From Actimicrobium sp034313845 (GTDB lineage: Bacteria; Pseudomonadota; Gammaproteobacteria; Burkholderiales; Burkholderiaceae_D): a stretch of 64,000 bases of DNA. The stretch lies in NCBI RefSeq assembly GCF_034313845.1, contig NZ_JAVIWN010000004.1; one strand, written 5' to 3'. Of this stretch, positions 1 through 7,118 are shown in pieces (position 1 is the stretch's first letter; each line of letters begins with the position of its first letter). Below the pieces are notes generated by a model that worked only from the letters and a program-made list of their open reading frames with translations, ran no database searches and was not told the origin of the DNA. The position numbers and the translations under genes were made by a program.

Positions 1-1
1 G

Positions 2-1195
2 TGGCATTGGTACTGCCGTCGTACCAGCGCGGTTGCGCCGGCGTGGCAAGTGATCGCGGCCGGACTGGCGGCGCTCCTGCTTGGCCGCGTGCTGCCGGCC
101 GACACACTGCAAACCAGCGATGGCTGGCTAGGCCGTCCCGGCGACAGCTTGCTGTTGCTGGCTGTGCTGGTGATGACGGCGGGCGCTCTGCTGGCGTGGC
201 GATCCTCTTCGCAACGACTGCCAGCAGAGACCAACCTCGATGCGCAGATCCATCCGGCACAAGCCGCCCTGACTGCGCATCTGCGACTTGATCAGACCAT
301 CAACGACAAGCTCGACGAGATCGTCAGCGACACCGAAAACTCGGCGCTCGCCATCATCGGGGATGTGCGACGCCTGTATGACTCGGCCAGTACGCTGGTG
401 ACGTATCTGGATGGGTCGAGCATCAAAGCCAGCGACATCGGCAACGAAATTACCGACAGCGTGGAATTCCTGGTCGGGATCGGCACCTTCATCGAACAAT
501 TGCCGGTCACGATGGCACGCGATCTGGCCAGCGTCGAAGAAGTGGCCAAAGAAATCCGTGCGATGGGCGGCCTGGTCGCGGCAGTGCATGCGATCAGCAT
601 GCAGTCGCATCTGCTGGCGATCAACGCCGCCATCGAAGCCACCCGCGCTGGCGCTTCCGGCGCGGCGTTCAAAATCATTGCCGAAGAAATGCGCACGCTG
701 GCAGCTAATTCAGGCACGGTCGCCGACCAGATCGGCAAGGGTCTGAAACGCGCCCGCTTCGTCGTTGAAGACGGCATGGCTGCCAGCATCGCCGACTCAT
801 CGCAACGGCTCACTGAAGTCTCGCTGGCTGCGGCATCGATCCTGAAGCTGCAGGAAAACTTTGAAGACATGACGCAGTACTACAAGACCCGTTTTGTCGT
901 GGTGACCAAATACAACGTCGACCTGGCGCGCGAAATTGCCGACGTGCTGGGCCAGATCCAGTATCAGGACGTGGTCCGGCAAACGATCGAACGCCTGCAA
1001 TTCGCATCGGCCGAACGCAATGCCATTCTGGTGACGGCGGTCGAACAGATCGCACTGGATCCGGCTGGCCTGGCGCATTTGCCGGGTGAACTCGAAGCCG
1101 TTACCGATCGCTATGCCAGCGAAGAAGAAAAGCACAAGCACTCGGGACGACATCGCGTTGATGACACCAGTGATTTGAAGATTGAGTTGTTTTGA
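2..1195 (+). CDS. Methyl-accepting chemotaxis-like signalling protein, 5' end outside window
   Basis: The frame is open from base 2, so the gene probably starts upstream of the window; a GTG at 50 is the first internal candidate start. Two hydrophobic stretches come first (about bases 50-90 and 150-190), then a long helical cytoplasmic part. The central block HLLAINAAIEATRAG is the conserved hairpin tip of chemoreceptor signalling domains. Near the C-terminus is the motif IQYQDVVRQ, seen in some atypical receptor-like proteins. No periplasmic ligand domain is visible in this part. It precedes a stressosome-type operon by 180 bases and may feed signals to it, which is inference. Confident of the MCP-like domain, unsure of the true length and of any chemotaxis role. 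Confidence 0.85.
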   Translation, partial: WHWYCRRTSAVAPAWQVIAAGLAALLLGRVLPADTLQTSDGWLGRPGDSLLLLAVLVMTAGALLAWRSSSQRLPAETNLDAQIHPAQAALTAHLRLDQTINDKLDEIVSDTENSALAIIGDVRRLYDSASTLVTYLDGSSIKASDIGNEITDSVEFLVGIGTFIEQLPVTMARDLASVEEVAKEIRAMGGLVAAVHAISMQSHLLAINAAIEATRAGASGAAFKIIAEEMRTLAANSGTVADQIGKGLKRARFVVEDGMAASIADSSQRLTEVSLAAASILKLQENFEDMTQYYKTRFVVVTKYNVDLAREIADVLGQIQYQDVVRQTIERLQFASAERNAILVTAVEQIALDPAGLAHLPGELEAVTDRYASEEEKHKHSGRHRVDDTSDLKIELF

Positions 1196-1226
1196 GGGGG
1201 TATGACGCCACCTCCCCGGTGCATTC

Positions 1227-1253
1227 GGTGCAATGCCCTGCGGTTATTGCACC
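1227..1253. repeat. Dispersed palindromic intergenic repeat, copy A
   Basis: Inverted repeat with arms GGTGCAAT and ATTGCACC around an 11-base centre. Closely related copies lie at 12486-12516 and, in the opposite orientation, at 16281-16308. Such hairpin repeats between genes resemble REP-like elements of proteobacteria. Confidence 0.7.
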
Positions 1254-1297
1254 CTACGGTTTTGCACCTACCGGTTTTGTACCCACCGGGTTTTTAG
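1241..1297. repeat. Degenerate tandem repeat, 15-16 base unit
   Basis: Starting inside repeat copy A, the right half is repeated: units at 1241-1256, 1257-1271 and 1272-1286 all begin CGGTT and contain TGCACC or TGTACC, followed by a partial unit at 1287-1297. It looks like slippage copies of the palindrome's right arm. No coding role is evident. Confidence 0.6.
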
Positions 1298-1376
1298 TAA
1301 ATGGAATAGCAGCGAACAAGATGGACACCGTCCTTCCCGAAACAAACAGATCGCACTACAACCGAAAGAATGCACC

Positions 1377-2255
1377 ATGAACCTTCATCACCTGGCCGCA
1401 CTGGACCGACTGCTCTCCGAACAACGCACTGTCCTGCATGAAAAATGGGTCGCTGAAATTCTCACCAGCTGGTCTTCGCTGTTACCGAACACGTTCAACG
1501 TCGACGAGATGCGTCAGCACACGGCGCTCCTGCTGGAAGAAATTGCGAAGATTTTTTCCGCCTATCCGGAGTCCGGCCTGTGGGAATTCGGCGAGACTCA
1601 TCCGCTGGTGCTGGCGATGAGCGAGTTCAGCGCCAGCCGCGCGGTGTCCGGCTTTACGCCGACCGAGACAGCGCAATACGTGATGTGTCTCAAAAGCGTG
1701 CTGACGCTGGCACTGATTCATGAACTGATGAGCTCACCCGTCGAAATGAAAGTCAATCTGGCCGCCGTCGAAGACGTCATTGGCCGCCTCACGCTGGTGA
1801 CTTTTTCAGCGTTTGTCGAAACTCGCGAGCGCGTGATTTTGCAACAGAGCGCGTCGCTGGTCGAACTGTCGACGCCGGTGATCCGGCTCTGGGACCATGT
1901 GCTGCTGCTGCCACTGGTCGGTGTGATCGATACCGCGCGCGCACGCAAATTTACCGAGAACCTGCTCGAAGCGATTACCCGCTATGAAGCCAGCGTGACG
2001 GTCATTGACGTCACCGGCGTTCCGATTTTTGATATCTCGGTGGCGCGCCACCTGATGAAGACTGTTGACGCCGCGCAGCTGCTCGGTACCCGCGTCGTGA
2101 TGACCGGACTTAATCCCGACGGTGCGCTGACACTGACCAAGCTGGGCATCAGTTTGCCTAACGTGATTACCCGCGCGACCTTGCGTTCGGGCGTGGCCGA
2201 AGCACTGTCACTGATCAATCGGCGCATCGTGCCAGTTGCCTCGAGCCGGTCATGA
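1377..2255 (+). CDS. RsbR-like stressosome co-antagonist (sensor domain plus STAS)
   Basis: 292 residues. The N-terminal ~160 residues form an all-helical RsbR-type sensory domain; the C-terminal ~120 residues are a STAS domain containing VIDVTGVPIFD and VVMTGLNPDGALT. In Bacillus, RsbR proteins build the stressosome shell with RsbS and are phosphorylated by RsbT on two STAS threonines. Here the second position (GALT) keeps a threonine, but the position after the conserved Asp (FDI) appears to be Ile rather than Thr, judged by eye against remembered Bacillus sequences. The ATG at 1377 was chosen because upstream in-frame residues are low-complexity and overlap the tandem repeat. The stop overlaps the next start (ATGA), so it is translationally coupled to the RsbS-like gene. 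Confidence 0.85.
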   Translation: MNLHHLAALDRLLSEQRTVLHEKWVAEILTSWSSLLPNTFNVDEMRQHTALLLEEIAKIFSAYPESGLWEFGETHPLVLAMSEFSASRAVSGFTPTETAQYVMCLKSVLTLALIHELMSSPVEMKVNLAAVEDVIGRLTLVTFSAFVETRERVILQQSASLVELSTPVIRLWDHVLLLPLVGVIDTARARKFTENLLEAITRYEASVTVIDVTGVPIFDISVARHLMKTVDAAQLLGTRVVMTGLNPDGALTLTKLGISLPNVITRATLRSGVAEALSLINRRIVPVASSRS

Positions 2256-2653
2256 AGATCGCCATCCCGCGTCTAGGACGTATCCTGCTGGTGGCGATCC
2301 AGCAAGATCTCAGTGATGATGAGGCGCTTGCTTTTCAGTCCAATTTGCTGAGCACGATTGCCGAGATCGAAGCACTCGGCGTGGTGGTCGACATTTCGGC
2401 GCTTGATGTGGTGGACTCATTCATGGCGCGGGTCATCAACGATACGGCCAGCATGGCGCGTCTGCTTGGTGCCGAAGTCATTGTCTGCGGCATCCAGCCT
2501 TTCGTCGCCTTCACGCTGGTTGAAATGGGTCGTGGTCTGCTCAGTGCCGATTGCACCTTTAATCTGGAGCAGGGCCTGAAAACGCTGCAATCACGTATCG
2601 CCTCGCGCGGCGATTACAGCCTGCTGAGTGAAGACGATGACCTCGTCATCTGA
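2252..2653 (+). CDS. rsbS: RsbS-like stressosome antagonist (STAS domain)
   Basis: 133 residues, essentially a single STAS domain. The motif VDSFMAR places a serine at about residue 56, equivalent to the RsbS serine phosphorylated by RsbT in Bacillus, and CGIQPFVAFTLVEMG follows as in that family. RsbS normally sequesters RsbT in the stressosome until phosphorylation releases it. The gene overlaps its upstream partner by 4 bases and the downstream kinase gene by 17, so the three are certainly one operon. The retained phosphosite suggests the switch is functional. Confidence 0.88.
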   Translation: MKIAIPRLGRILLVAIQQDLSDDEALAFQSNLLSTIAEIEALGVVVDISALDVVDSFMARVINDTASMARLLGAEVIVCGIQPFVAFTLVEMGRGLLSADCTFNLEQGLKTLQSRIASRGDYSLLSEDDDLVI

Positions 2654-3059
2654 CGCCGACGCCATCATTGCGATCTGTACCACGGCCGATATTGTGGTGG
2701 CCCGCCGGCTCACGCGCCAGCTTGCGGCTTGCCTTGGTTTCGGTAGTGCCGATCAGACCCGCATGGCCACGGCCGTGTCCGAGCTGACACGTAACATCAT
2801 CGAATATGCCAAAGACGGCGAGTGCCGGATTTCGGATGCCTCCGACGGTGCCTTCAACTGCATCAAGGTGGTGGTCGAAGATCACGGTCCGGGCATTACC
2901 AATGTGGCGCAAGCGATGCAGGACGGCTACAGCACCGGCGGCAGCCTCGGAGCCGGGTTGCCCGGCACGCGTCGGCTGGTCCATAGCTTCATGATCGAGT
3001 CACGTCCCGGCCTGACCCGCGTGACGATCAGCATGTCGATCCGCAAGGATAAGCCATGA
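2637..3059 (+). CDS. rsbT: RsbT-like serine/threonine kinase, first copy
   Basis: About 140 residues with a GHKL ATPase fold. The N box is ELTRNIIEYA, the G1 box DHGPGI and the G2 region GAGLPG, all intact. In stressosomes RsbT phosphorylates RsbS and RsbR and then leaves to activate an output protein through an RsbU-type N-terminal domain. A domain of that kind occurs three genes downstream, on a histidine kinase. The ATG at 2637 is preferred over one at 2628 because it is closer to the family start; both overlap rsbS. The stop overlaps the next start by 4 bases. Confidence 0.87.
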   Translation: MTSSSDADAIIAICTTADIVVARRLTRQLAACLGFGSADQTRMATAVSELTRNIIEYAKDGECRISDASDGAFNCIKVVVEDHGPGITNVAQAMQDGYSTGGSLGAGLPGTRRLVHSFMIESRPGLTRVTISMSIRKDKP

Positions 3060-3448
3060 CCGGCACCGAGTCGATCCGCATTGCGGTCCATGCCGATGTC
3101 GCCACGGCCTGCCGCGCGGCTCGACAGGTGGCCGAGCAGACCGGCTTTGATCGCACCCGCAGCTATCAGATTGCGACTGCCGCATCGGAACTGGCGTGCA
3201 ACGTGCTGGTTCATGGCGGCGGTGGCGTGGTCACGGTGCGTGCAGTGACCGAGCGCAGCGGTGTCGAATTGCTGGCCGTGGACCACGGTCCGGGCATCGC
3301 CGATCTGGCACTGGCCATGCAGGAAGGCTACAGCACCACCGGCACTCTCGGTTGCGGCTTGCCCGGGGTCGAACGCTTGATGGATGAAATCGTCATCGAA
3401 AGCAGCGCAGGGCTTGGCACCACGGTACGGGCGTCCAAATGGTTATGA
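3056..3448 (+). CDS. RsbT-like ATP-binding protein, second copy
   Basis: 130 residues, again a GHKL kinase with ELACNVLVHG (N box), DHGPGI (G1) and GCGLPG (G2). It is a diverged paralogue of the preceding gene, sharing the GYST-TG-LG-GLPG block but differing over most other positions. All visible ATP-binding residues are kept, so it is probably active. Classical rsbRSTX operons have a single RsbT; the second could serve a different STAS partner or output protein. It overlaps the next gene by 10 bases. Confidence 0.83.
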   Translation: MTGTESIRIAVHADVATACRAARQVAEQTGFDRTRSYQIATAASELACNVLVHGGGGVVTVRAVTERSGVELLAVDHGPGIADLALAMQEGYSTTGTLGCGLPGVERLMDEIVIESSAGLGTTVRASKWL

Positions 3449-4038
3449 CTTTCGGCTACGCGCAACGGGCCTACAAGACTGAGCTGCTGTGCGGGGATGT
3501 CGGCCACTGGTGGATCGGGACGCATCGGCACGTGCTGGCGCTGGCCGACGGACTCGGCCACGGTGCAGCGGCCCATCGTGCGGCCAGCAAGGCCATGCAA
3601 TGCATCGCCGCGCATCTTGATGACAGTTGCGAAGCCATGTTCGCCGCCTGCAACGAACGCTTGCTCGACACCCGTGGTGCGGTGCTGGCCATTGCCATCA
3701 TTGATCTTGACAGCAACCTGCTCACACTCGGCGTGACCGGCAATATCCGGGTCAGATTGTTCGGTGTGAACAGTGCGGTCTGGCTGGGTGCAGGGCGTGG
3801 TTTTGTCGGCGCAGGCCATGCGCCGCCGATACCGGACCGGATCCGTCTGGAACAGGGTGACCGGCTTGTCCTGAGTACGGACGGCATTGACGAATCGTCG
3901 GGCAGCCGGACCTGCATGGAGCACAAAAACGCGACGCCGCAGCAGATTGCCGACGAAGTTATACGAGGCTGGGCGCGGAAAGATGACGATGCGGCGGTGC
4001 TGGTATACCGGCACGGCGACACAGGGAGTGCGCGATGA
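3439..4038 (+). CDS. rsbX: RsbX-like PP2C/SpoIIE-family phosphatase
   Basis: 199 residues with the metal-binding ALADGLGHG motif near residue 35 and a second conserved block VLSTDGID near residue 145, as in SpoIIE-type PP2C phosphatases. Its length and its place directly after rsbT genes match RsbX, which dephosphorylates RsbS and RsbR to reset the stressosome. No sensor domain is attached. It overlaps the histidine kinase gene by 4 bases. The family is clear; the RsbX role rests on context. Confidence 0.85.
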   Translation: MVMTFGYAQRAYKTELLCGDVGHWWIGTHRHVLALADGLGHGAAAHRAASKAMQCIAAHLDDSCEAMFAACNERLLDTRGAVLAIAIIDLDSNLLTLGVTGNIRVRLFGVNSAVWLGAGRGFVGAGHAPPIPDRIRLEQGDRLVLSTDGIDESSGSRTCMEHKNATPQQIADEVIRGWARKDDDAAVLVYRHGDTGSAR

Positions 4039-5084
4039 GCGATATGCATGACACCTATTACGCGCTATTTACCGAAGCGGTCTTTAACGCTGATCCGGAG
4101 GAGGCCCTGATCGCGGCAGCCGACTTTGGACGCGGTCTGATGACACACGGCATCGCCCCCGAAGGGTTGATCGAAATCCACCAGCAAGCCGTCTTGCGCA
4201 TGGCTACCGAGCACCCTGCACTGCCGTTGCAGCAAGTGGCTGCGCCGATGATGGCGCCGTTGATGGAAGCGACGATGGCGTTCAGTTTTGCCTTTCGCAA
4301 ACAGCGCGAGGCGAAAGATGCGATGAAGGACCAGCTCGAGCGCGCCGGACGGCTCGAAGCGATCGGCACGATGGCAGCCGGGATTGCGCATGATTTCAAT
4401 ACCATCATCGGCATCATTAACGGTTATGCCGAACTGCTGATCGAGGATTATCCGGACAGCAGCAACACGATGGAATACACGCAGCAAATTGCCTCCGCCA
4501 GTCTGCGCGCGCGCGATCTGGTGATGCGCATGCTGGCGTTTGCCCGCGAGAGCCCGATCATTCCTTCCACGTTCGATGCCGTGGCGCGGGTACGTGACGT
4601 CCTGAAGATGATCCGCATGACGCTGCCACCGGCGATCAAGGTGACGTTTCACCCCGAGCTGGAGGTGGCTTATACCCTTGCCGATCCGCTGCAGATCGAG
4701 CAGATCATCATGAACCTGTGCATCAATGCCGCCGATGCCATGGACGGTGCCGGCAAGCTCGATCTGAATGTCGCACCGGCACCGCCCTTGCTGCGCGCGG
4801 ACGGCTCCAGCGCGCCGTGTTTCATGCTGACCATCGATGACGACGGTTGCGGCATGCCGGCGGAAGTACTCCAGCGCGCACTCGATCCGTTCTACACCAC
4901 CAAGGAACCGGGCAAGGGCAGCGGGCTCGGGTTGTCGGTGGTGTACGGCATCATCACCGATCTTGGTGGCCAGCTCACTATCCACAGCGAGGTCGGCATG
5001 GGTAGCAGTTTTCGGGTCATCCTGCCATTGGTCTGTCAGACCCAGCTCTCGGCACCCCCGTTGGCCAGACCTCCACTCCACTAA
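4035..5084 (+). CDS. Histidine kinase with RsbU-like N-terminal domain
   Basis: 349 residues. Residues 1-90 are helical and resemble the N-terminal domain of RsbU, the part that binds RsbT in Bacillus (alanine-rich helices around GRGLMTHGIAPEGLIEIHQ). The H box GIAHDFNTIIGIINGYAELL puts the phospho-acceptor at His119. The ATPase domain has NLCINAADAM, DDDGCGM, TTKEPGKGSGLGLSVVYG. There is no transmembrane segment, so it is cytoplasmic. The natural reading is that free RsbT binds this domain and controls kinase activity, so the stressosome outputs to a two-component system instead of a sigma factor pathway. The receiver gene follows 28 bases later. Confidence 0.85.
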   Translation: MSDMHDTYYALFTEAVFNADPEEALIAAADFGRGLMTHGIAPEGLIEIHQQAVLRMATEHPALPLQQVAAPMMAPLMEATMAFSFAFRKQREAKDAMKDQLERAGRLEAIGTMAAGIAHDFNTIIGIINGYAELLIEDYPDSSNTMEYTQQIASASLRARDLVMRMLAFARESPIIPSTFDAVARVRDVLKMIRMTLPPAIKVTFHPELEVAYTLADPLQIEQIIMNLCINAADAMDGAGKLDLNVAPAPPLLRADGSSAPCFMLTIDDDGCGMPAEVLQRALDPFYTTKEPGKGSGLGLSVVYGIITDLGGQLTIHSEVGMGSSFRVILPLVCQTQLSAPPLARPPLH

Positions 5085-5112
5085 CAACCAACCACAGCAA
5101 AGGAAATCCGTC

Positions 5113-5481
5113 ATGGCACATATTCTCGTCGTCGAGGACGATCTCCAGTTCCGGCAAATGCTGGTCCATATGCTGGTAAAAGATGGTCACGAGGTCACGA
5201 TCGCGTCCAACGGCATGGAGGCGATGCGATGGCTCGATACAATACAGCCGGACCTGATCCTGACCGACATCCTGATGCCGCAGATGGATGGCGTCGAAAT
5301 CATTCTGGCCTTATCCCAAAGCAGCAAAGACATTCCGATCATTGCGATGTCCGGCGGACGCCGTGCCATCAGTTCGCAATTCAATCTCGAATCGGCCTCG
5401 CTGCTGGGTGTCAAGGAAGTACTGACGAAGCCGTTTTCTCATGCCGACCTGCGCCGCGTGATCGGCGCGATGCTGCCATGA
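5113..5481 (+). CDS. Single-domain response regulator
   Basis: 122 residues, a receiver domain only. The acidic pocket is VVEDD near the N-terminus, the phospho-acceptor is Asp52 in TDILMPQMDG, and the conserved Lys is Lys106 in TKPF. There is no output domain, so it must act on a partner or relay phosphate. The ATG at 5113 follows a good ribosome site (AAAGGAAA). Its stop overlaps the start of the ParA-like gene by 4 bases. It is the probable target of the preceding kinase. Confidence 0.9.
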   Translation: MAHILVVEDDLQFRQMLVHMLVKDGHEVTIASNGMEAMRWLDTIQPDLILTDILMPQMDGVEIILALSQSSKDIPIIAMSGGRRAISSQFNLESASLLGVKEVLTKPFSHADLRRVIGAMLP

Positions 5482-6278
5482 AGTCGCCGCGTGTCATTGC
5501 GGTGTGCAACCGCAAGGGCGGTGCCGGCAAGACTACGACCGCCGTCAATCTGGCGAGCGAACTGGCCGCGTTGGGCAAGCGCGTGCTGCTGGTCGATCTC
5601 GATTCGCAAGGACATTGCGCAGTCGGACTAGGGCTCAAGGTCGCACCCGGTGCCGCGACCGTGCATGCGCTGTTCGGCGAAGCGGATGGCGGCATCGGAC
5701 TCATGGAAGTAGTGCAACCGAGCTGCATCGAGCGCCTCTGGCTGGCACCGGCCGACCAGCTGTTCGAACACGGTAGCGGCACGCGCGATCCGCTGCGGCT
5801 GGCGCAGGCACTCGCCGATGCAGCGCTGGCGAACCAGTTCGATCTGGTGATCCTTGATACGCCGCCCTCGCTCGACATCCTGCTGCTCAATGCCTTGTCA
5901 GCCGCGCACTGGGTGCTGGTGCCGTATGTCCCGCATCCACTCTCGTTTGAAGGTGTCAGGCAGTTGATGCGCGTGCTGTTCAAGGTCATGTCAGTACAAA
6001 ATCCGGATCTGAAAATCCTCGGCTTTCTGCCGATGACGGCCGCCGACCACATCCGCCAGCATCGCAGCATCAGTGCCGATGTGTCGCGGCAGTTTGGCGC
6101 GCACCGGGTACTGGGTGGCATTCGCAACGACATCAAGCTGGCCGAAGCGTTTGCCGTGGGCAAGCCGGTGCGGCACTACGCGCCGGGTTGCCGTGGTGCC
6201 CAGGACTTTGCCGCACTGGCCGCCAGTTTGCTACCGGTAATCGACTGTACCGAGTCGCCTGGTAGTTCGCTGATTTGA
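5478..6278 (+). CDS. ParA/MinD-type ATPase
   Basis: 266 residues. The deviant Walker A box is KGGAGKTT (residues 13-20), with the Walker A' region LLVDLDSQGH and Walker B region LVILDTPPS. No ParB partner is adjacent, so this is an orphan ParA rather than a plasmid partition gene. Orphan ParA proteins often position large complexes such as chemoreceptor arrays or carboxysomes; here it could position a stressosome, which is inference from operon membership only. It is the last gene of the overlapping operon. A 211-base AT-rich gap follows. Confidence 0.88.
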   Translation: MKSPRVIAVCNRKGGAGKTTTAVNLASELAALGKRVLLVDLDSQGHCAVGLGLKVAPGAATVHALFGEADGGIGLMEVVQPSCIERLWLAPADQLFEHGSGTRDPLRLAQALADAALANQFDLVILDTPPSLDILLLNALSAAHWVLVPYVPHPLSFEGVRQLMRVLFKVMSVQNPDLKILGFLPMTAADHIRQHRSISADVSRQFGAHRVLGGIRNDIKLAEAFAVGKPVRHYAPGCRGAQDFAALAASLLPVIDCTESPGSSLI

Positions 6279-6431
6279 TATCCTGATTCTGTTATTTGTA
6301 ACGTATTAAATTGCCATCAGAAAATTATTTCAAGACGATTCAGTGCCTATCAATCGGGAGAAAAACAACACCTCTCCATGAGAAATATCCACTCCACGTG
6401 AGATGGCAAGACAATTGATTAAAAATGTCCT

Positions 6432-6460
6432 TTGGTTAAACTGTTTAAATTGGTTAAACT
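6432..6460. promoter_or_regulatory. Direct repeat upstream of HTH-receiver gene, possible operator
   Basis: Two identical 11-base copies of TTGGTTAAACT at 6432-6442 and 6450-6460, spaced 18 bases start to start (about two helical turns), in an AT-rich gap 30-58 bases before the start at 6490. A TATAAT at 6471-6476 lies close to the ribosome site AAGGA, so it may not be the -10. The arrangement suits binding by a dimeric regulator, possibly the HTH protein encoded next. Confidence 0.45.
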
Positions 6461-6489
6461 CAATTTTTACTATAATTAAGGACAGCAAC

Positions 6490-7101
6490 ATGTCTGCGAC
6501 TGAAATTTGTACGACCCAGAATGCCGCGCGTCTGCTGGGCATTTCCGTCACCTCGGTGCAGCAGTTAGTGGAAGCGGGCATCATCGAAGCATGGAAGACC
6601 AAGGGCGGTCATCGTCGCATCCCGCTACAAGCGATTCAAGCTTACAAGGCGTCGCAGACGACACTGTCGGACCATAACGGCTCGCGCGCCGTGCAGGGCA
6701 GGAAACCGTCAATTGTGATCATTGAGGACAATGTGATGCAACGAGAAATCTACCAGCAGCAAATTACCTCATGGAACCTGGATGCGACGCTCACCTTTTG
6801 CGAAAACGGCTACCAGGCGTTGATCGAAGTCTCCCGCAACAAACCCAACGTGCTGCTGGCCGACGTGATGATGGACGGTATCGATGGCTACGAAGTGGTC
6901 ACCACTATCCTTGGCTATCCGGACTTGTCGGACATGCACATTGCGATTCTGTCGAGTCTGAGCGAAGCCGAACTCGGCGAACGTGGTGGCATTCCGACCG
7001 GCGTGGTGTACTTCAGCAAGCCAATTAACTACGATGAACTGCGTGGTTATCTGCGCGCCTGTTGCGCGCAGCAGCATCGCAACTTGCCGGTTGCCTACTG
7101 A
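6490..7101 (+). CDS. Excisionase-type HTH fused to a receiver domain
   Basis: 203 residues. Residues 5-52 form an excisionase/MerR-like helix-turn-helix (AARLLGISVTSVQQLVEAG then the GGHRRIP wing). A receiver domain follows from about residue 73, with IIEDN, phospho-acceptor Asp125 in LLADVMMDG, and Lys in FSKP. The order HTH then receiver is the reverse of most response regulators. The ATG at 6490 follows AAGGACAG. It probably regulates DNA under control of the kinases just downstream. Confidence 0.85.
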   Translation: MSATEICTTQNAARLLGISVTSVQQLVEAGIIEAWKTKGGHRRIPLQAIQAYKASQTTLSDHNGSRAVQGRKPSIVIIEDNVMQREIYQQQITSWNLDATLTFCENGYQALIEVSRNKPNVLLADVMMDGIDGYEVVTTILGYPDLSDMHIAILSSLSEAELGERGGIPTGVVYFSKPINYDELRGYLRACCAQQHRNLPVAY

Positions 7102-7118
7102 CCAGTCTGCGCTTCATC

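Noticed and set aside
6471..6476. TATAAT as -10 of the HTH-receiver gene
   Set aside because: It lies almost on the ribosome site, which would leave no leader; probably chance in AT-rich DNA.
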